A program made the position numbers and the translations under genes. A stretch of DNA of 64,000 nt from Toxonevra muliebris (lineage: Eukaryota; Arthropoda; Insecta; Diptera; Pallopteridae): assembly GCA_963691655.1 (NCBI GenBank), contig OY829326.1:42559989-42623988 (forward strand), read 5' to 3'. This document shows, one piece after another, positions 45,239-57,308 of the stretch. Numbering within the stretch: the stretch's first letter is position 1; every line of letters begins with the position of its first letter. Below the pieces are notes generated by a model. It did not search any database and was not told the origin of the DNA. It worked only from the letters and a program-made list of their open reading frames with translations.

Positions 45239-48200
45239 CTGGCTAACATTAGTTCAGGGTGGTGTAGCGAGCATGCGTGATGATATTACGAACGAAATAG
45301 TTTCATAGTTTCCGGTAAAATTGGCATTGGCAGCAATTATGAGCGGTAATCAGTTGGACACAAGAGTGCGCAAGCTTACGAATTTTTTTTTTTGTTTTAA
45401 CACGCTCTGCGAAAATGAAAATTTAACAAATACCAAAAAAATTGTAACAGATTAGATTGAATACGTATGAGTGAGTGTGTGGCTGGTAGCAGAAATTTGT
45501 CGACAGCAGCGTTGAAAATTGATGTGCAATTTTAAAAAAATCATTTACGCAGTTATAATTCCAACGAATGTGTGAACGATTAAATTTTACTTTTTATATT
45601 TGATTGCCGTTACGGACATTTTTGAGCTTCCATTTCTTTCAGCTGTTTATTTCTATTATAATAAAAACGAAAAAAAACAGTGGCAGACAAAACGTCACTC
45701 ATTCAAATGACCAAAAAATGTCGAAATAAGCTTTTGTTTTCTTTAAGTCATACACAGAGAAAGCAAACTGAGTGAATTAATATTTTATTGGTTTTTATTT
45801 CTTTTAATATCCACCCGTAAATTTTTAAACAAAAACGTAAGGTATACCGGGGTTTTTTTTTTTTTTTGGTAATTATAATTTTGTATGTACGGAGATCTTT
45901 TCTGATCTGAAGATGTTATCAGTACTAGTATATATAAAGCTAACCAGACTAGTCTGAGATTGATTTAATCAGGAAGTTCTGAAAACATTTTGTAATATTT
46001 TTCATTAAAATTATATTAGATTTCTATCATCTAGGAGGAGATCATAAATTTTTTTCATTATGGACTCAGTTTTGATATAGAGAAAAAAAAAACAGAATTG
46101 GTCTATTACTTTATGGATTTGGGGTAAAACCCGAAGTTTAATTACATCGAACAAAATCCATCGAAAAATTTAAAATTACTTTTTAAATTCTTTAACTCAA
46201 ATGTGAATATTTTTGTTTTAGCAATTTCATATGATCTTCTATTCTTAAGTAGAACTAATTCCCCCAAACGTGTGTAAATGTAAAGGAAATCGACCATATC
46301 CATACTTCCCTAATTTAGAATCACTCTATTCCTTTCGTATTTTTTTTTAGAGTAAAATCTATGTGAAGACCTTAAAGATATTACATCAATTCGGGCTTAA
46401 AAAAAATCAATGAGTGTTGTCACATTTTTGCCCCATTTCCCCTAACTACAAATTGTTTTCAGCACCAGTCTTTTCTTCTTCTTTTGAATACCCTGTGGCG
46501 TATTTTGTGATATGTTTTTACATATTTTTGATTTGTTTTTTATTTATTTTTTTTATATGGTTATAATTTGTTGTATAAATATAGCTATGATTTAAGAAAA
46601 TAGCATTCCATAGTGAAAAACACTTTTCATAAAACAACATTGAACAAACAAATAAAATACAAACGAGCCTCAATTTTATTGCATTGCCCGTGACGGTGCA
46701 ATAATTTTAATTGCACAACTTTCGTTTAAATGAAATCGAAATTGAAATTGAAATCGAAATGAAAATGATATCGGTCAATCAAAATAAATATATACAAATT
46801 TTTACGCGACATTTGCATGCAGCGAATTTGAAGTTTTCTCAGTTGCGTGCAGTTTGAAAAGCAAAAATTTATCATAATTTTCATATTTTAAATGTGTGTA
46901 TTTGTTACGTTGAAATGATTCAGATTTATGAAATTAATGCAATGAAATGAAATCATATAAAATTTACCCGTTAATTTAAATCAAATTTATTTTTTCACTA
47001 TAATTACACTAGTCAACAGATCACGAGTTTTTTGTTTTTTAACCCCCATTATGAGAGCGATTTATATGAAGAGAGGGTAAATACAAGATGGCTGAATTTT
47101 TTTTTTTTTTTGAGGTAGGAGCCGAATTTTGAGTTGCTTTACTTAATGTTTCTTTGGAATATTGAGACCCACAGATGTGTTTCTTGGACCAAAAACTCTG
47201 GTTCACACAATTTTATCAAAATCTGGTGGTAATAGCTAGAGGCCGGTCGATTGATCGGTGTTGGCATTGGCCAGTATCGGCTTAAAATTATGGAATCGAC
47301 ATTTAGACGAACTTTTTTATAAAACAAATTGTTAGAAAAAAAAAATAATTATTTAATTTATTTTTTCTTTTAAATAGAAATATGTAAATTACCTTCATCT
47401 ATACAACAATTAATAATTGAAACCTTTTCAAGTGATAGATATAACTATTTGTTTTTTTTCTGTATTTTTGTTACATATTTACAGACATGATTTACAAAAT
47501 GAACCTATATTTTTGTTCTGATTTTCTTATTGAAATTTGGACTCCTTTTTGTTTACTTCAACCCATTATGGACGAATCATCGAAATCGTTGAGATAACTT
47601 CATAAGTTTTTATGTGGCGACTATTGAGATCCCACTGATCACTTTTAGTCAATTGAGAAAATTTGAGAACTTCTAGTTTATCAAGGGCAGCCTGTTGCGA
47701 AAAAGCAACGACCGATACACCTGGAATATTTCAAACGGTAAAGTCAATCAGTCTTTAGTATTGTATTTTGGTATTTTAGTAACATGAATATGATTGTTAA
47801 AAAAAATATTCTAATAACTCTACGAGCCATTTTAAAAAAATTTTTTAGACTCTTTCTAACACACAAATATTAAGGTAAAAGCGCAAATGTAAAATTATAA
47901 AAATAAAATAAAATTGTGAAGCCAAGAGTTCAAATTATCATTTGAATAAATACTTAAAAGGAATACGTATAGTCTTATCTATATTAAAAATGTTTGAAGT
48001 TGGTGTTGCAAAAATGCAACGGCAGACGAAAATGGGTTAATAAACATCAAAATTCAAAAATTTATATTTTTTCTTTGTGTATAATCATCGGCAACGGTTT
48101 GGGCAAAACAATCGTAGTCGGTTGAACTCTAGTCTATAGTTTAGTTCTTTTCTTTGAATAAATGCAACTAATGTAACTTTCATACCTACACGGAGAAAAA

Positions 48201-48954
48201 GGATTTGTGAAAAATAATGTGTGATATTCAAAAAAAGCAGAATAATCAGGAAAAATTAACATTTCGCCCTGTAATTTAGAAATTTCATGAGATACTCAAT
48301 ATAAATTTATGGGTAAACTGCAAACATTATAGGCCAAAACTTTATTATTACAGTTTCGGAGAGGAAAATATTTAAAGTGACATGGAAAAAATTTAGTTAG
48401 TAAAAAAAACTGAATTATTATTGAAATATTCTATGATCGGCAATTAAAAATTACAGGGCAAACTGTGAAAATTGATGAAAATATTCTCGTTTCATTTTTT
48501 ATATCACACATTTACTTTGTTTTATATATCAAATATTTTTCTGTATATTATCATTCAATAAAATAACTTTCAAATCGAACGGTTGGCGTCTGTATTTGCT
48601 TCTTTCTGTAATGAGAGATTTTGGATTATTTATCCGGGACCTTTTACCGGAAATGAAAGTTTTATTACTTCATTAGCAAAAGTCTTTAACATTGGATGTC
48701 CATTTCATAATTGTATCGAACAGTTTTCCAAAAAGCATTGAAACCGAAACACCACAATTTTTTTGAATTACCCTAGAATCATGAAGATAGCTGGTCGAGT
48801 TGTTAGCTTTTGGTCAGTGCGATTTGAAAGTAAACATAGGGAAAAGAAAAAAATATTTTATGACTCTAAACTTAATTATTGCTGATTTTTGATATCAAAA
48901 GTATTATTATGTTTCGTAAAAATTCCATATCCAATTTGATAATTTACAAAAACA
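45239..48954. other. AT-rich noncoding stretch
   Basis: No gene is seen. It contains GAAATY-type simple sequence (46731-46770) and poly-T (45852-45866, 47099-47112). Weak inverted ends with CCCATT...GG appear at 47561-47582 and 48020-48040, but too degenerate to call. Confidence 0.45.
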
Positions 48955-49790
48955 CAGTCAGTTTAACATGTGCGAATAACGACCAGGTTGTTTAGTCTCT
49001 TTTTCGTTAAAATGTTATTCACAATGAAACTTCTCAGCAGCTAGATCTCAGTTATTGCGGTCAATCGCAGACATTGTTTTTAGTTTTTACTCTTTATAAG
49101 AATATTTAACGATGGTTTTAACTTATTTTCACCGTCAGACATTTCAAATATTTTCCTTTTCTGTTTTTTGCCAAACTGTCATGCTTCTTGTTAATTTATT
49201 AGCAGTTTACAATGGTTGCATTCACGAAACTCATCAATTCCTAAACAGTTGCGAAATTCTATTAGGAATGGCAACATTTTTAGTAAGCAAGCGCCATTTT
49301 TGGTAGCGAAAAATTTGTATGATACTTTTGACCTGTTAATTTTTGTACAGCGGCTTATATTTATCTATTTTTTCTATATTTTTTCATTTGTTTATTATGG
49401 CTGTCATATTTGACAATACATATTCATATTAACGCCATCGTCAAACATACTTTGCAAAAACATTACATTATTTATATTCATTATTTAAGTTTTTGGTTTT
49501 GTTAAAGAGGAAAAATAGCAAAAAACTATTCACAATAGAAACGTTTACGCTAAAAGTAGCAGCATGTTCACGACACGAAAATTGATGAGCTGCAACTGTT
49601 TAGCAATTGATGAGTGTCATGAATGCAGCCAATACAATTTGATGTAGTTAAACAACTTCTTAAGTATACATAACAGCTATTATTATACGTGTTATCTCTG
49701 CCGCTTTGTTGTTGTTTTCCCATGCAATTATCGCTGCTAGTTATACATAACTAGAAGCAAGTGGCGAATAAAACGCAGCTAATGTTAACT
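48955..49790. mobile_element. TAGCTGCGTTTTATTCGCC element, long copy (inverted relative to 9.4 kb)
   Basis: This is the reverse complement of 9430-9841 in two blocks: 48955-49185 (GTCAGTTTAACATG and following, through AATGTCTGGCGGTGAAAA read in reverse) and 49510-49785 (ending GGCGAATAAAACGCAGCTA). Between them are about 370 extra bases with two chance open frames. The outer left inverted repeat is lost. Either 9430-9841 is a deleted form, or this copy received an insertion. Confidence 0.65.
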
Positions 49791-50828
49791 ATATTGTGAA
49801 GTACAATGTGCTTATTCATTCGTAAATTTTATTGATTCGTTCTGGATATTATAAATTACTCAAGAGAATTATTGTATGATCACAATAATTTCTTACAATT
49901 TTTCGCCTACCATCTGGGCTAGACAGAGTAAAACTGTAATTATTATCGGAAATCCAATGCATTACAATAAATTTTTTTCCGTGTACTAAGGTTCAAAAGT
50001 TAAAATTTCCTTCTACAGATTTTTTTAGAATTTTATGCGTCAAAGCTTTTGGGCCAAGGAAGCTATTTTTTCCCACTATTTTAATTTTAAAAAATATTGC
50101 AAAGGGAGCTCCAAAGCAAAAGTTAGTAAAAAGCTAATATTATTCAAAATGTCGAATAGTTGTTAAAAAAAGTGTCAAATTGTATTTTCGCCCTTTTCTC
50201 CACAACGCTGTCATGATGACTCAGTTTATGTTATGTACAGTGGAGTAGGGTTAACTCAAAATTGAAGGACCTTCGCAAATATTTCGTGTTTTCCGAGTTT
50301 TATCTTAAATATAATAGTGCAACTTGATTATTTTAGTGTTTTGCGAGAAGATAGAGAAAAAATCGACCGATTTTCTAAAATTATATTTTTGCATAATTTT
50401 GCAAAGTTGTCGGCAATTTGAATGAAATCCAATTATAGTTGAAACTTATTTCATAGATCAGAGAGATTTTATTAGTTGCTGCTGAAAATTCAAGTAAGTT
50501 TTGTATCAGATGGTGTGCTGGAAAACTAAAAATGTTAAGCGAATACGTGCCGATTCACTTCGTATGAAGTCAAAGCGCCAACTGGAATGTAACTACAAAA
50601 GATCAAGTTAGTCATGTTTTGATAACACAGAATAAATGAATTTTGCGTGCACTTCTTTCAAACAAAAAAGCCAAATTTGTTTTATATTATGTATGCTCTC
50701 AGTGGAGCGCTCTCACAAATTCACGCATACACTATCAATAAATTGAAATGCATCTGTATAAGTTTTGGCAATGCAATGTAATGCCTATTCTAGTTGCAAT
50801 AGTCGCGTTCTTTCAGTGTTATGTGCAC
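49791..50828. other. AT-rich noncoding stretch
   Basis: No gene recognised. A TACACGGA-type word at 49970-49985 is inverted relative to one at 48187, a possible pair of element ends (see findings). Confidence 0.4.
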
Positions 50829-51427
50829 TAGACCGGTCGATCTCCATTCAAAAAAAAGTTTGAAAAGTCCACCCCCGATTTGAAAACTTATGTGGAGAGT
50901 ATCTCGAAATAAAAAAAAAAAATTTTTTTTTGGGCCACCCTAAAAACAGCCAAAATGAATTTTTTATTATAACTTAGGTATTTGATGTCCGATATTCATA
51001 AATGATCCATTGTTGTAAGCGTCTTGACGACGTGCATCAAAAATTTAAGTGGTTGTAACTTGTTTGTTTATGGGTTTAGTTGAATAATTCTTGGGCAAGA
51101 ATTTAATAATTTTTCAAGGGCTTTAATTTTATGAAAAATAAAATTGCCTTTAGGGGGATAGAACTTTAAGTAACAGACATCACTAGTGAAATAGGACTTC
51201 GGAGATGAATAATACCTAAGAAGGGAATTTTGTACTCGTCAAGACGTTTACAATGTATCATTTATGAATATCGGACATCAAATACGAAAGTTATAATAAA
51301 AAATTAATTTTGGCTGTTTTTAGGGTGGTCCAAACACATTTTTTTTGTTTTTTATTTCGAGATACTCTCCACATTAGCTTTCAAATAGGGGGTGGACTTT
51401 TAAAACTTTTTTCTTCGACCCACTCTA
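50829..51427. mobile_element. Foldback element with ~200-bp arms
   Basis: Left arm 50829-51037 and right arm 51232-51427 are inverted copies. Shared blocks include GTGGAGAGTATCTCGAAATA, ACCCTAAAAACAGCCAAAAT and GATGTCCGATATTCATAAAT. The spacer is about 195 bp. No coding region, and no clear target duplication. Confidence 0.85.
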
Positions 51428-52599
51428 ATGTGTACTCGACTGTATAAATTAAGGGAGTTGTACTTTAACGAGAATACGACTTTTTTTTTGTTCCATCACA
51501 CGAAGTGTGAGGTTAACAGGGAGTCAATGGTACTGTTTTTTATTTCCATATTATATTCTATTTGAAAAAATACTATGATTTCGAAACAGTGGTTATTTTA
51601 GACTTCTCTGTAAGAAGATTTTTCGGATATTTCATAAAAAAACTTAGTAATTTTTTAAAACAAACAAATACAAAAGTTTAAAACGGAATTATTTGAAAAG
51701 TTACGCAGCTTTTTAGAAAAACAAATGATAAAAATTTTATTATTTTCTCATATAAAATAAATTCGATTTTTATAAAAAAGTTTTCACTATTTACGTATAT
51801 CTGCGTCAATCACGGCGAGTATGTATAACACGTACTATTTTCCTAGTGAACGCATAACATCATTTTCATTATAGTAATTTGAAGAAAAAAGAAACAAAAT
51901 AAATTAAAAATATTTTAAAACCGCTTACAATAAATAAATTGAAAATAACAAAAATGGCAAATGGATTGATAAATTTTTAAGCGATTTTATAAAAATAGTT
52001 GAAATTGCCAATTTAAACACAAAAGAAAACAGAAAAACAAAAATCAACAATAAAAATGCATTCAACATAAGTTTTATTACCAATTTAGGATAACAACTCA
52101 CAAAACGCAACTCAACTATCCTCAATAAATAAATAAAAGATAATAAAAAAAATATTATCGAGTACAAATTAAAAGTATTTATTCATAAACTGGCAGCAGT
52201 TGTCCTTCTCCTTATTAAAAATAAAAATAATAAAATTACTGAAGTATAAAATGTTCATGAAATATGTTGAGATTGTTGTAGTAAAGTGTGGCATGCCACA
52301 AGCCACATTTGCATTTACTTTTGGTTTTACTGTTTTTATCATAAATATACATAAACAGAAAGATATACTGTAGGCATTTACACATATATGTGTGCAATTT
52401 GTTTTTTCCCATTTTAAGGCCAATTTTATTTATTTATTTATTTTTGTTTTTTTTCAATTTAAAAAATTAGGTCAATGCTAGGTGCCTTAAATAAAAATTA
52501 AAGAAAAGTATTTGGTGTTTCAAAAATGTATATCAGTAGTATCAGGTTTTGTTGGTAGTCTTTCATGATAAAACTCTTCTCAAGTTTGATATTTTCCAG
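51428..52599. other. AT-rich noncoding stretch
   Basis: Nothing recognised beyond poly-A/T runs and TTTA repeats (52429-52443). Confidence 0.45.
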
Positions 52600-52772
52600 C
52601 CAGTTACAGATCAAATTTAACTCTCGATTCAAAAGAGGATCATTTGTGGATTATTATGATGAGTGGTAATAAATAGGACGGAATGCAGGACGAAAGCCAG
52701 CTGCAGATCAAATTTAACTCTCGATTCGAACGAGGGTCATTTGTGGATTATTATGATGAGTACGGAATAAAT
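52600..52772. repeat. Tandem repeat, 2 units of period 97
   Basis: A ~77-bp core recurs at 52600-52676 and 52697-52772 (GATCAAATTTAACTCTCGAT, then GTCATTTGTGGATTATTATG), with a few substitutions. It directly adjoins the open frame at 52774-53025. Confidence 0.8.
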
Positions 52773-52773
52773 A

Positions 52774-53025
52774 TTACTCAAAGTCTATATCTATTGCAAA
52801 CCAATTCTCATTATTAATGAATCTCTGTTGATCTGTTAGCGAAATTTCAGGTAGTTCTCCAAATCTTACATTTCCCATGTGACAGTTTTGGTGGTTTGGA
52901 GAATCAATTAAAAGATTATGGGGTTTTTCCAGCTTCTTTACAAATAATCTGGAAGTAATTTTTTCTATGGCACATAGCAAGTTCAGATACTGATGTTTTC
53001 TCCTTAAAAACAAGAAAGTCTTCAT
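52774..53025 (-). other. Unassigned 83-codon open frame
   Basis: The minus-strand ATG start at 53025 (MKTFLFLRRKHQYLNLLCAI) runs to TAA at 52774 (...NWFAIDIDFE). The composition is more balanced than the chance frames nearby, and a TATATATT word lies 15 bases upstream. I recognise no domain. It may be a small orphan gene, an exon or a mobile-element remnant; the tandem repeat directly downstream is of unknown relevance. Confidence 0.25.
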
Positions 53026-53450
53026 AAGCCGTGGAATATATAAGTAATGCGTAGGTGGTTATTATGCTCTTTACTTTCAGGTAGTGCCACTATCACAATT
53101 CTTAGAAGAAGATTCGTATAAAGAACATTGTTATGGTAGATAAATTTAATTTTGTTTGTGATTTAGTATTGCAAAAATAAATATCAAGAAAATTTCAATG
53201 CTTTGCCTTCAAAATACAAAAAAAAAAACTCAATTGCTTTAGAATGCAAACGGTTCATTATTTTTAAAGGAAAAGGCAGTTATCAACATATGTAGTTTCA
53301 TACCATTACGCTCCCTAACGATATTTGTTCACAGCGGGAAATCACAAATATTGGGAAGAAAGGTACATATCATAAACCAAGTAATATTAGCGATCCAAAA
53401 AGTTTAGTTAAAATTTCGAAATGAATGCTAAAAATTTGCACGGTTTATTG
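53026..53450. other. Noncoding stretch
   Basis: AT-rich sequence with no recognised feature. Confidence 0.4.
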
Positions 53451-53458
53451 ATCATTAC

Positions 53459-54866
53459 TAAGGATGTCGATCCCGAAATACTTTCGAGATTCAAATCTCA
53501 ATCCCGGGATCCCGTGATTAATCCCGGGATTGCTAATTTTATCATATATAAAATAAAAACTTAAAAATGATTGATAAGATTCAAGTTATAATTTTAAATT
53601 AATATTTATTTTATGATACTGAGTGGCGGATTTTTCCATTTTTTTCTTTAAAAATCGTTAATTGATTCAGATAGTGTATATTGTCATATATAATTTTTTT
53701 GGCTTTACGAAATTTTAACTGAAATGCTCAAAAATGTAAATGGATACAGAGTTATTCTTATATTAGCTGTACATATATTATGTGCTCAGTATCTATTTAC
53801 ATAAATCATTTTTTTGAATTTTGAAGGTACATACCTTCTGGATTGATGTAAAGTGGAAAATATGAAAAAAAAAACTTGCAGTGATGAAAATCATTTTTCT
53901 GGATTCATATTCGAAAACATTTATAGTAATCAGCCTTTCGGTTGATTTAAGATCATTTAATTGTCCAGAACATCCAAATTTTACTAAATTTCTTCTTTGA
54001 AATAGGAAAAAATATATAAAATTGTTGAAAATTCTTGACAATTAATCGTCTAGTGGAGAACCTACTACTGTACATATTTTTAGAGTAGAGTTTCATGCCG
54101 AATGCAAAATTCAAACCATAAATTTAAAAATTTCCTTTCGCAATGCATGCCAAAAAATCATAAAAAAAAATATTTTTCATATTACTCAATTTACATTTTT
54201 ATACCAGAATTGTGGACAGAAAACTCGTGGATTTTGCACCATGATAACGCACTATCGCACAGTGCCATCATTATTCGTAATTTTTTTTGACGAAAAATGC
54301 AACAAATACCATCCAACAGCCACCGAATTTACCTGATTTGGCTCCCTGTGACTTCTTTCTGTACAATCGAGTTAAAAAACCATTACGGGGAACGCGTTTC
54401 AGCAGCCGAGAGGAAGTAATGGAAAAATCTCAAGAAGCACTGATGGACATACCGAAACCGAATATAAAAAATGTTTCGAGGATTGGATCAAGCGCTGGCA
54501 TAAGTGTGTTGCAGACTTGTATTTTAATGTTCTGAATAAATTCCGGGAACTTTTTGATCAAGGTGGTAATCCAAAATTGATATATTCTAAGTTGAATTTA
54601 AATTTTTGGATATTTGAGATAAAATTTGATAGAATAAAGAAAATAATGTATCACAAAATATATACATATACTGTCACAAAATTTCTTTTTCTGGCTTTTC
54701 GGGAGTCCTACGTTGAACGCATTGGAAACAATTGACGGAAAAATATTCTTTTAACTTAAAGATAACAAAATTGGAAATGAAGATTACTTACAAAAAAACG
54801 AAAAAAAAAAATTAATTTGGGACCAATTTTAGAGCTAATTCCAGGATTCCGGGATTGACATCCCTA
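53459..54866. mobile_element. hAT-type element with 8-bp target duplication, host to a mariner-like remnant
   Basis: Ends: TAAGGATGTCGATCCCG on the left; reverse complement of the right TAGGGATGTCAATCCCG (15 of 17). Outside them lie ATCATTAC (53451-53458) and GTCATTAC (54867-54874), 7 of 8 identical, as for hAT. Subterminal ATCCCGGGAT-type words recur near the left end (53501-53530). No hAT transposase is present; the only coding trace is a mariner-like fragment at 54100-54600. Confidence 0.75.
54100..54600 (+). pseudogene. Mariner-family transposase C-terminal remnant
   Basis: LWTENSWILHHDNALSHSAI (54211-54270) carries the second catalytic aspartate (HHDN). A frameshift follows. Then TKNATNTIQQPPNLPDLAPC and DFFLYNRVKKPLRGTRFSSR (54290-54410) match the block PPYSPDLAPCDFFLF that holds the third aspartate. 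EEVMEKSQEAL and a further shift to DWIKRWHKC-like text (54478-54520) complete the C-terminus. The first aspartate and the N-terminus are absent. It differs from the mariners at 8210 and 18358, so it is a third lineage. Confidence 0.8.
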
Positions 54867-55315
54867 GTCATTACGTTTGTAGCTATGTATTATTAAAAAG
54901 GATATCGACGCGTTCATATCCAGATACAATTGCAATTATTAAGATATACGACTTCGGCTAGCCATTTTCTTTGAAATTTTTTATGACGGTTTGGTTTTTC
55001 CTTTTAAGGGATAAAAATGTTCCGATCCGAATATGGCAAAACTGTCACAGTTACAAAGCAAAAATATCTGCTAATAAGTAGGTAGTTTTTAGCTTTACTT
55101 TACAAAATTCTCAAAATCTGTCAATACTGTTTCTTTCCTTCCTCTAAAAAGTGAACATGAAGCTAAATATTCTTTCAGTGGTACCATTGAAGTGAGGAAT
55201 AAAATAAAAATGACATGTTTCCAAAACCTATATTTCTGTCTACATTATCATTAAAAGATTTTAAATTAATAATAAATTCTTTAAAAAGACAATTTTTGAT
55301 TAAAAATGCTATTAA

Positions 55316-55840
55316 CCCTCTCAGGAGAATGTGTACTTCCCGTGGTAGGAAAAAATCGAGATGTTGATTTTCGTGTTTAAGAGCCCCCAAATAGTCAAAA
55401 AATATTGTACTATTCACGAATTTTTAGATGTCCAGGTTTAGCCGTAAGCGATGTACACATAATTGTACAAAAATACGTTCATGGAGCTTTAAAATACTCC
55501 GACTTACACAAAATGTGTCTCTATCGATAGAAGAAGGGTCTATCCACATAAGACATTTGTTTTTTACACAACTTTTTATTATTCAGTATTTTTAAAAATT
55601 TTTTGAAATTGACGACACAAAAAAAAAAAAAAAACAAAAACGAGCAAAAAAAAAGTGAGGTTGTCCTATAAACGTTACAATAGTTTCGACGGTTATCAAT
55701 CAATCATAACAAAATAAAATTCAAACGAAAAAAAACAACAACAAAGACGTCAATACAAAAACTGTTTGGTTGGCATTTAAATCAAAGTCAGGAAAAATGT
55801 TCAAATTCATGTACACATGTGTACGAAAATCCTGAGAGGG
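55316..55840. mobile_element. TTAA-flanked MITE (piggyBac-type ends)
   Basis: TTAA at 55312-55315 and 55841-55844. The ends CCCTCTCAGGA and, as reverse complement, CCCTCTCAGGA are perfect over 11 bases. GTGTAC-type words also recur near both ends (55331-55336, 55811-55823). 525 bp, noncoding. Confidence 0.75.
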
Positions 55841-55844
55841 TTAA

Positions 55845-56690
55845 GATGTAAGCAAATCATCAAATTGATTAAAAAATAGAATTAAAGATTTTAAAATCGG
55901 CATTTAAAAAACAAATTTGAGAAAACCATTATATTTACTGACAAACTCAGCTCGTCTGGTTATCTTGTAACCCATGCATTATAACACAAGCATTGCGGAA
56001 AATCTGTCATAAATTTCTTCCATGATGGCATAAAAAGATCTGGTGTCCTCACAACTCCTCTCTCAATGTTACCAGTTTTATGACACTCTGAGTGTAAGAA
56101 CGAATTTTAAACAAGTGTTTTTTCCATACACACCGAAATAATCTGTTAACTTAGAGATTAAAAAAGATTAAAGTCCTAAATGGTTTTATTTGAACTGATT
56201 TAAGAATTATTTCTGCAATATTTCATTCTTGTTCTATTATTTTTTCGTGTATATTTCATACAGAATTATGAACCTCTCGTAATTTTACATAAGTTAAATA
56301 AATTTTTATTCAATATCTTAAGCCCTAAATCTTGAATCCTCAACCTACGAATTGAATTAACGTTTCAAATTCAATCTAAAACATAACCATAGAATTTTGT
56401 AGATTTTTAATAATCTTCTTCATTTCCATAGTTGGCCTACGCAATGATGAGCTATTCTTTTTGGGACAGCCTAGTATTTATTAGGTTTATCTATAAAATT
56501 GAGGTTACAAATCACAATATTTATAACTTAAACTAACCCAAAGCATACATAATAAATAATTTCACCAAAAAGGAAATTGATTTTTAATAGAACGAAAAGA
56601 AAAGAAAAACAAAATAGAGAAAACGCGATTACAACAACCTCACAAACACAGAAAAATGTGGTGAGAAAAAGTACAATATTTAGAAACATG
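55845..56690. other. Noncoding stretch, probably start of an intron on the minus strand
   Basis: AT-rich with no recognised repeat. If the exon ending at 56697 is real, this is the 5' part of the following intron. Confidence 0.4.
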
Positions 56691-56696
56691 ACTAAC
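56691..56696 (-). other. Splice donor GTTAGT
   Basis: On the minus strand the exon ends GAACAG and GTTAGT follows, close to the consensus AG|GTRAGT. The reading frame continues only 18 codons past it before a stop. Confidence 0.6.
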
Positions 56697-57308
56697 CTGT
56701 TCACCATTGACTCTAGGCCAATTGTTCTTTGTGCAGTGTTTGTGGTGGCAGTGGTTGTTGCCGTTGCAACCATTCATCGTGCTGTTATTGTTATTTATGT
56801 TATTGATGTTGTCGTTGTTGGTATTGATGTATCCATTCAGTCGCCGCTGTTGTCCGTGTCGCACATCATTCCAAATTTGTTCTCGCTGCGGCACCTGCTG
56901 CCGTAATTGTTGTTCATGCACATCGGCCACTATTGTCATAGGACGTCGGGCTGGAATCGCTGGTGCTATACCATTGTCATTGTTATCATTGTTATTTAAA
57001 CGACGTCGCGGTAATGGCGGACCGCATGCTCCTTCGCCTTCGTCCTGTCGCTCTTCTACTCCATTTGCGCCATTTAAGCCACCATTTCGATCAAATTCCA
57101 TTTGTCGATTGTGATGAATGGACGCGCTGTTTAATGATAAAGAACGAGCAAAGGAGCTTTTGAAGAACTCAAAATTGAAATCAAAATCCGGTGGGGATGA
57201 ATTTGGTGTACTGGTTGTTCCTGGTTTTTGCATTGCCGGCAGTCGCATTAATAACCCATTGGTTTCAAATGATTTATCTAGTTTATCGTCTGTCCTGTTT
57301 GTGGCCAT
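56697..57308 (-). CDS. 5' coding exon of an unrecognised Asn-rich protein
   Basis: This is the first coding exon on the minus strand, 204 codons, phase 0 at the donor. The start was chosen at the ATG at 57308: context CTCAAAATGG, ideal for flies. The frame is open further upstream to about 57453 but has no other ATG. The protein begins MATNRTDDKLDKSFETNGLL. It then has an acidic/aromatic segment (PPDFDFNFEFFKSSF, residues 38-52), a Pro/Arg motif PPLPRRR (about residues 98-104) and AIPARRP (about 115-121), both SH3-ligand-like. Next comes a Gln/Arg stretch (EQQLRQQVPQREQ) and an Asn-rich low-complexity tract (around 155-185) with CHHKHC near the end. I recognise no catalytic domain. The rest of the gene lies to the left, perhaps including 45050-45238, perhaps beyond the window. 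Confidence 0.65.

Noticed and set aside
47561..48040. Further TTAA-type element
   Set aside because: The ends (CAACCCATTATGG and TTAACCCATTTTCG) agree over only a few bases, and the left TTAA is absent.
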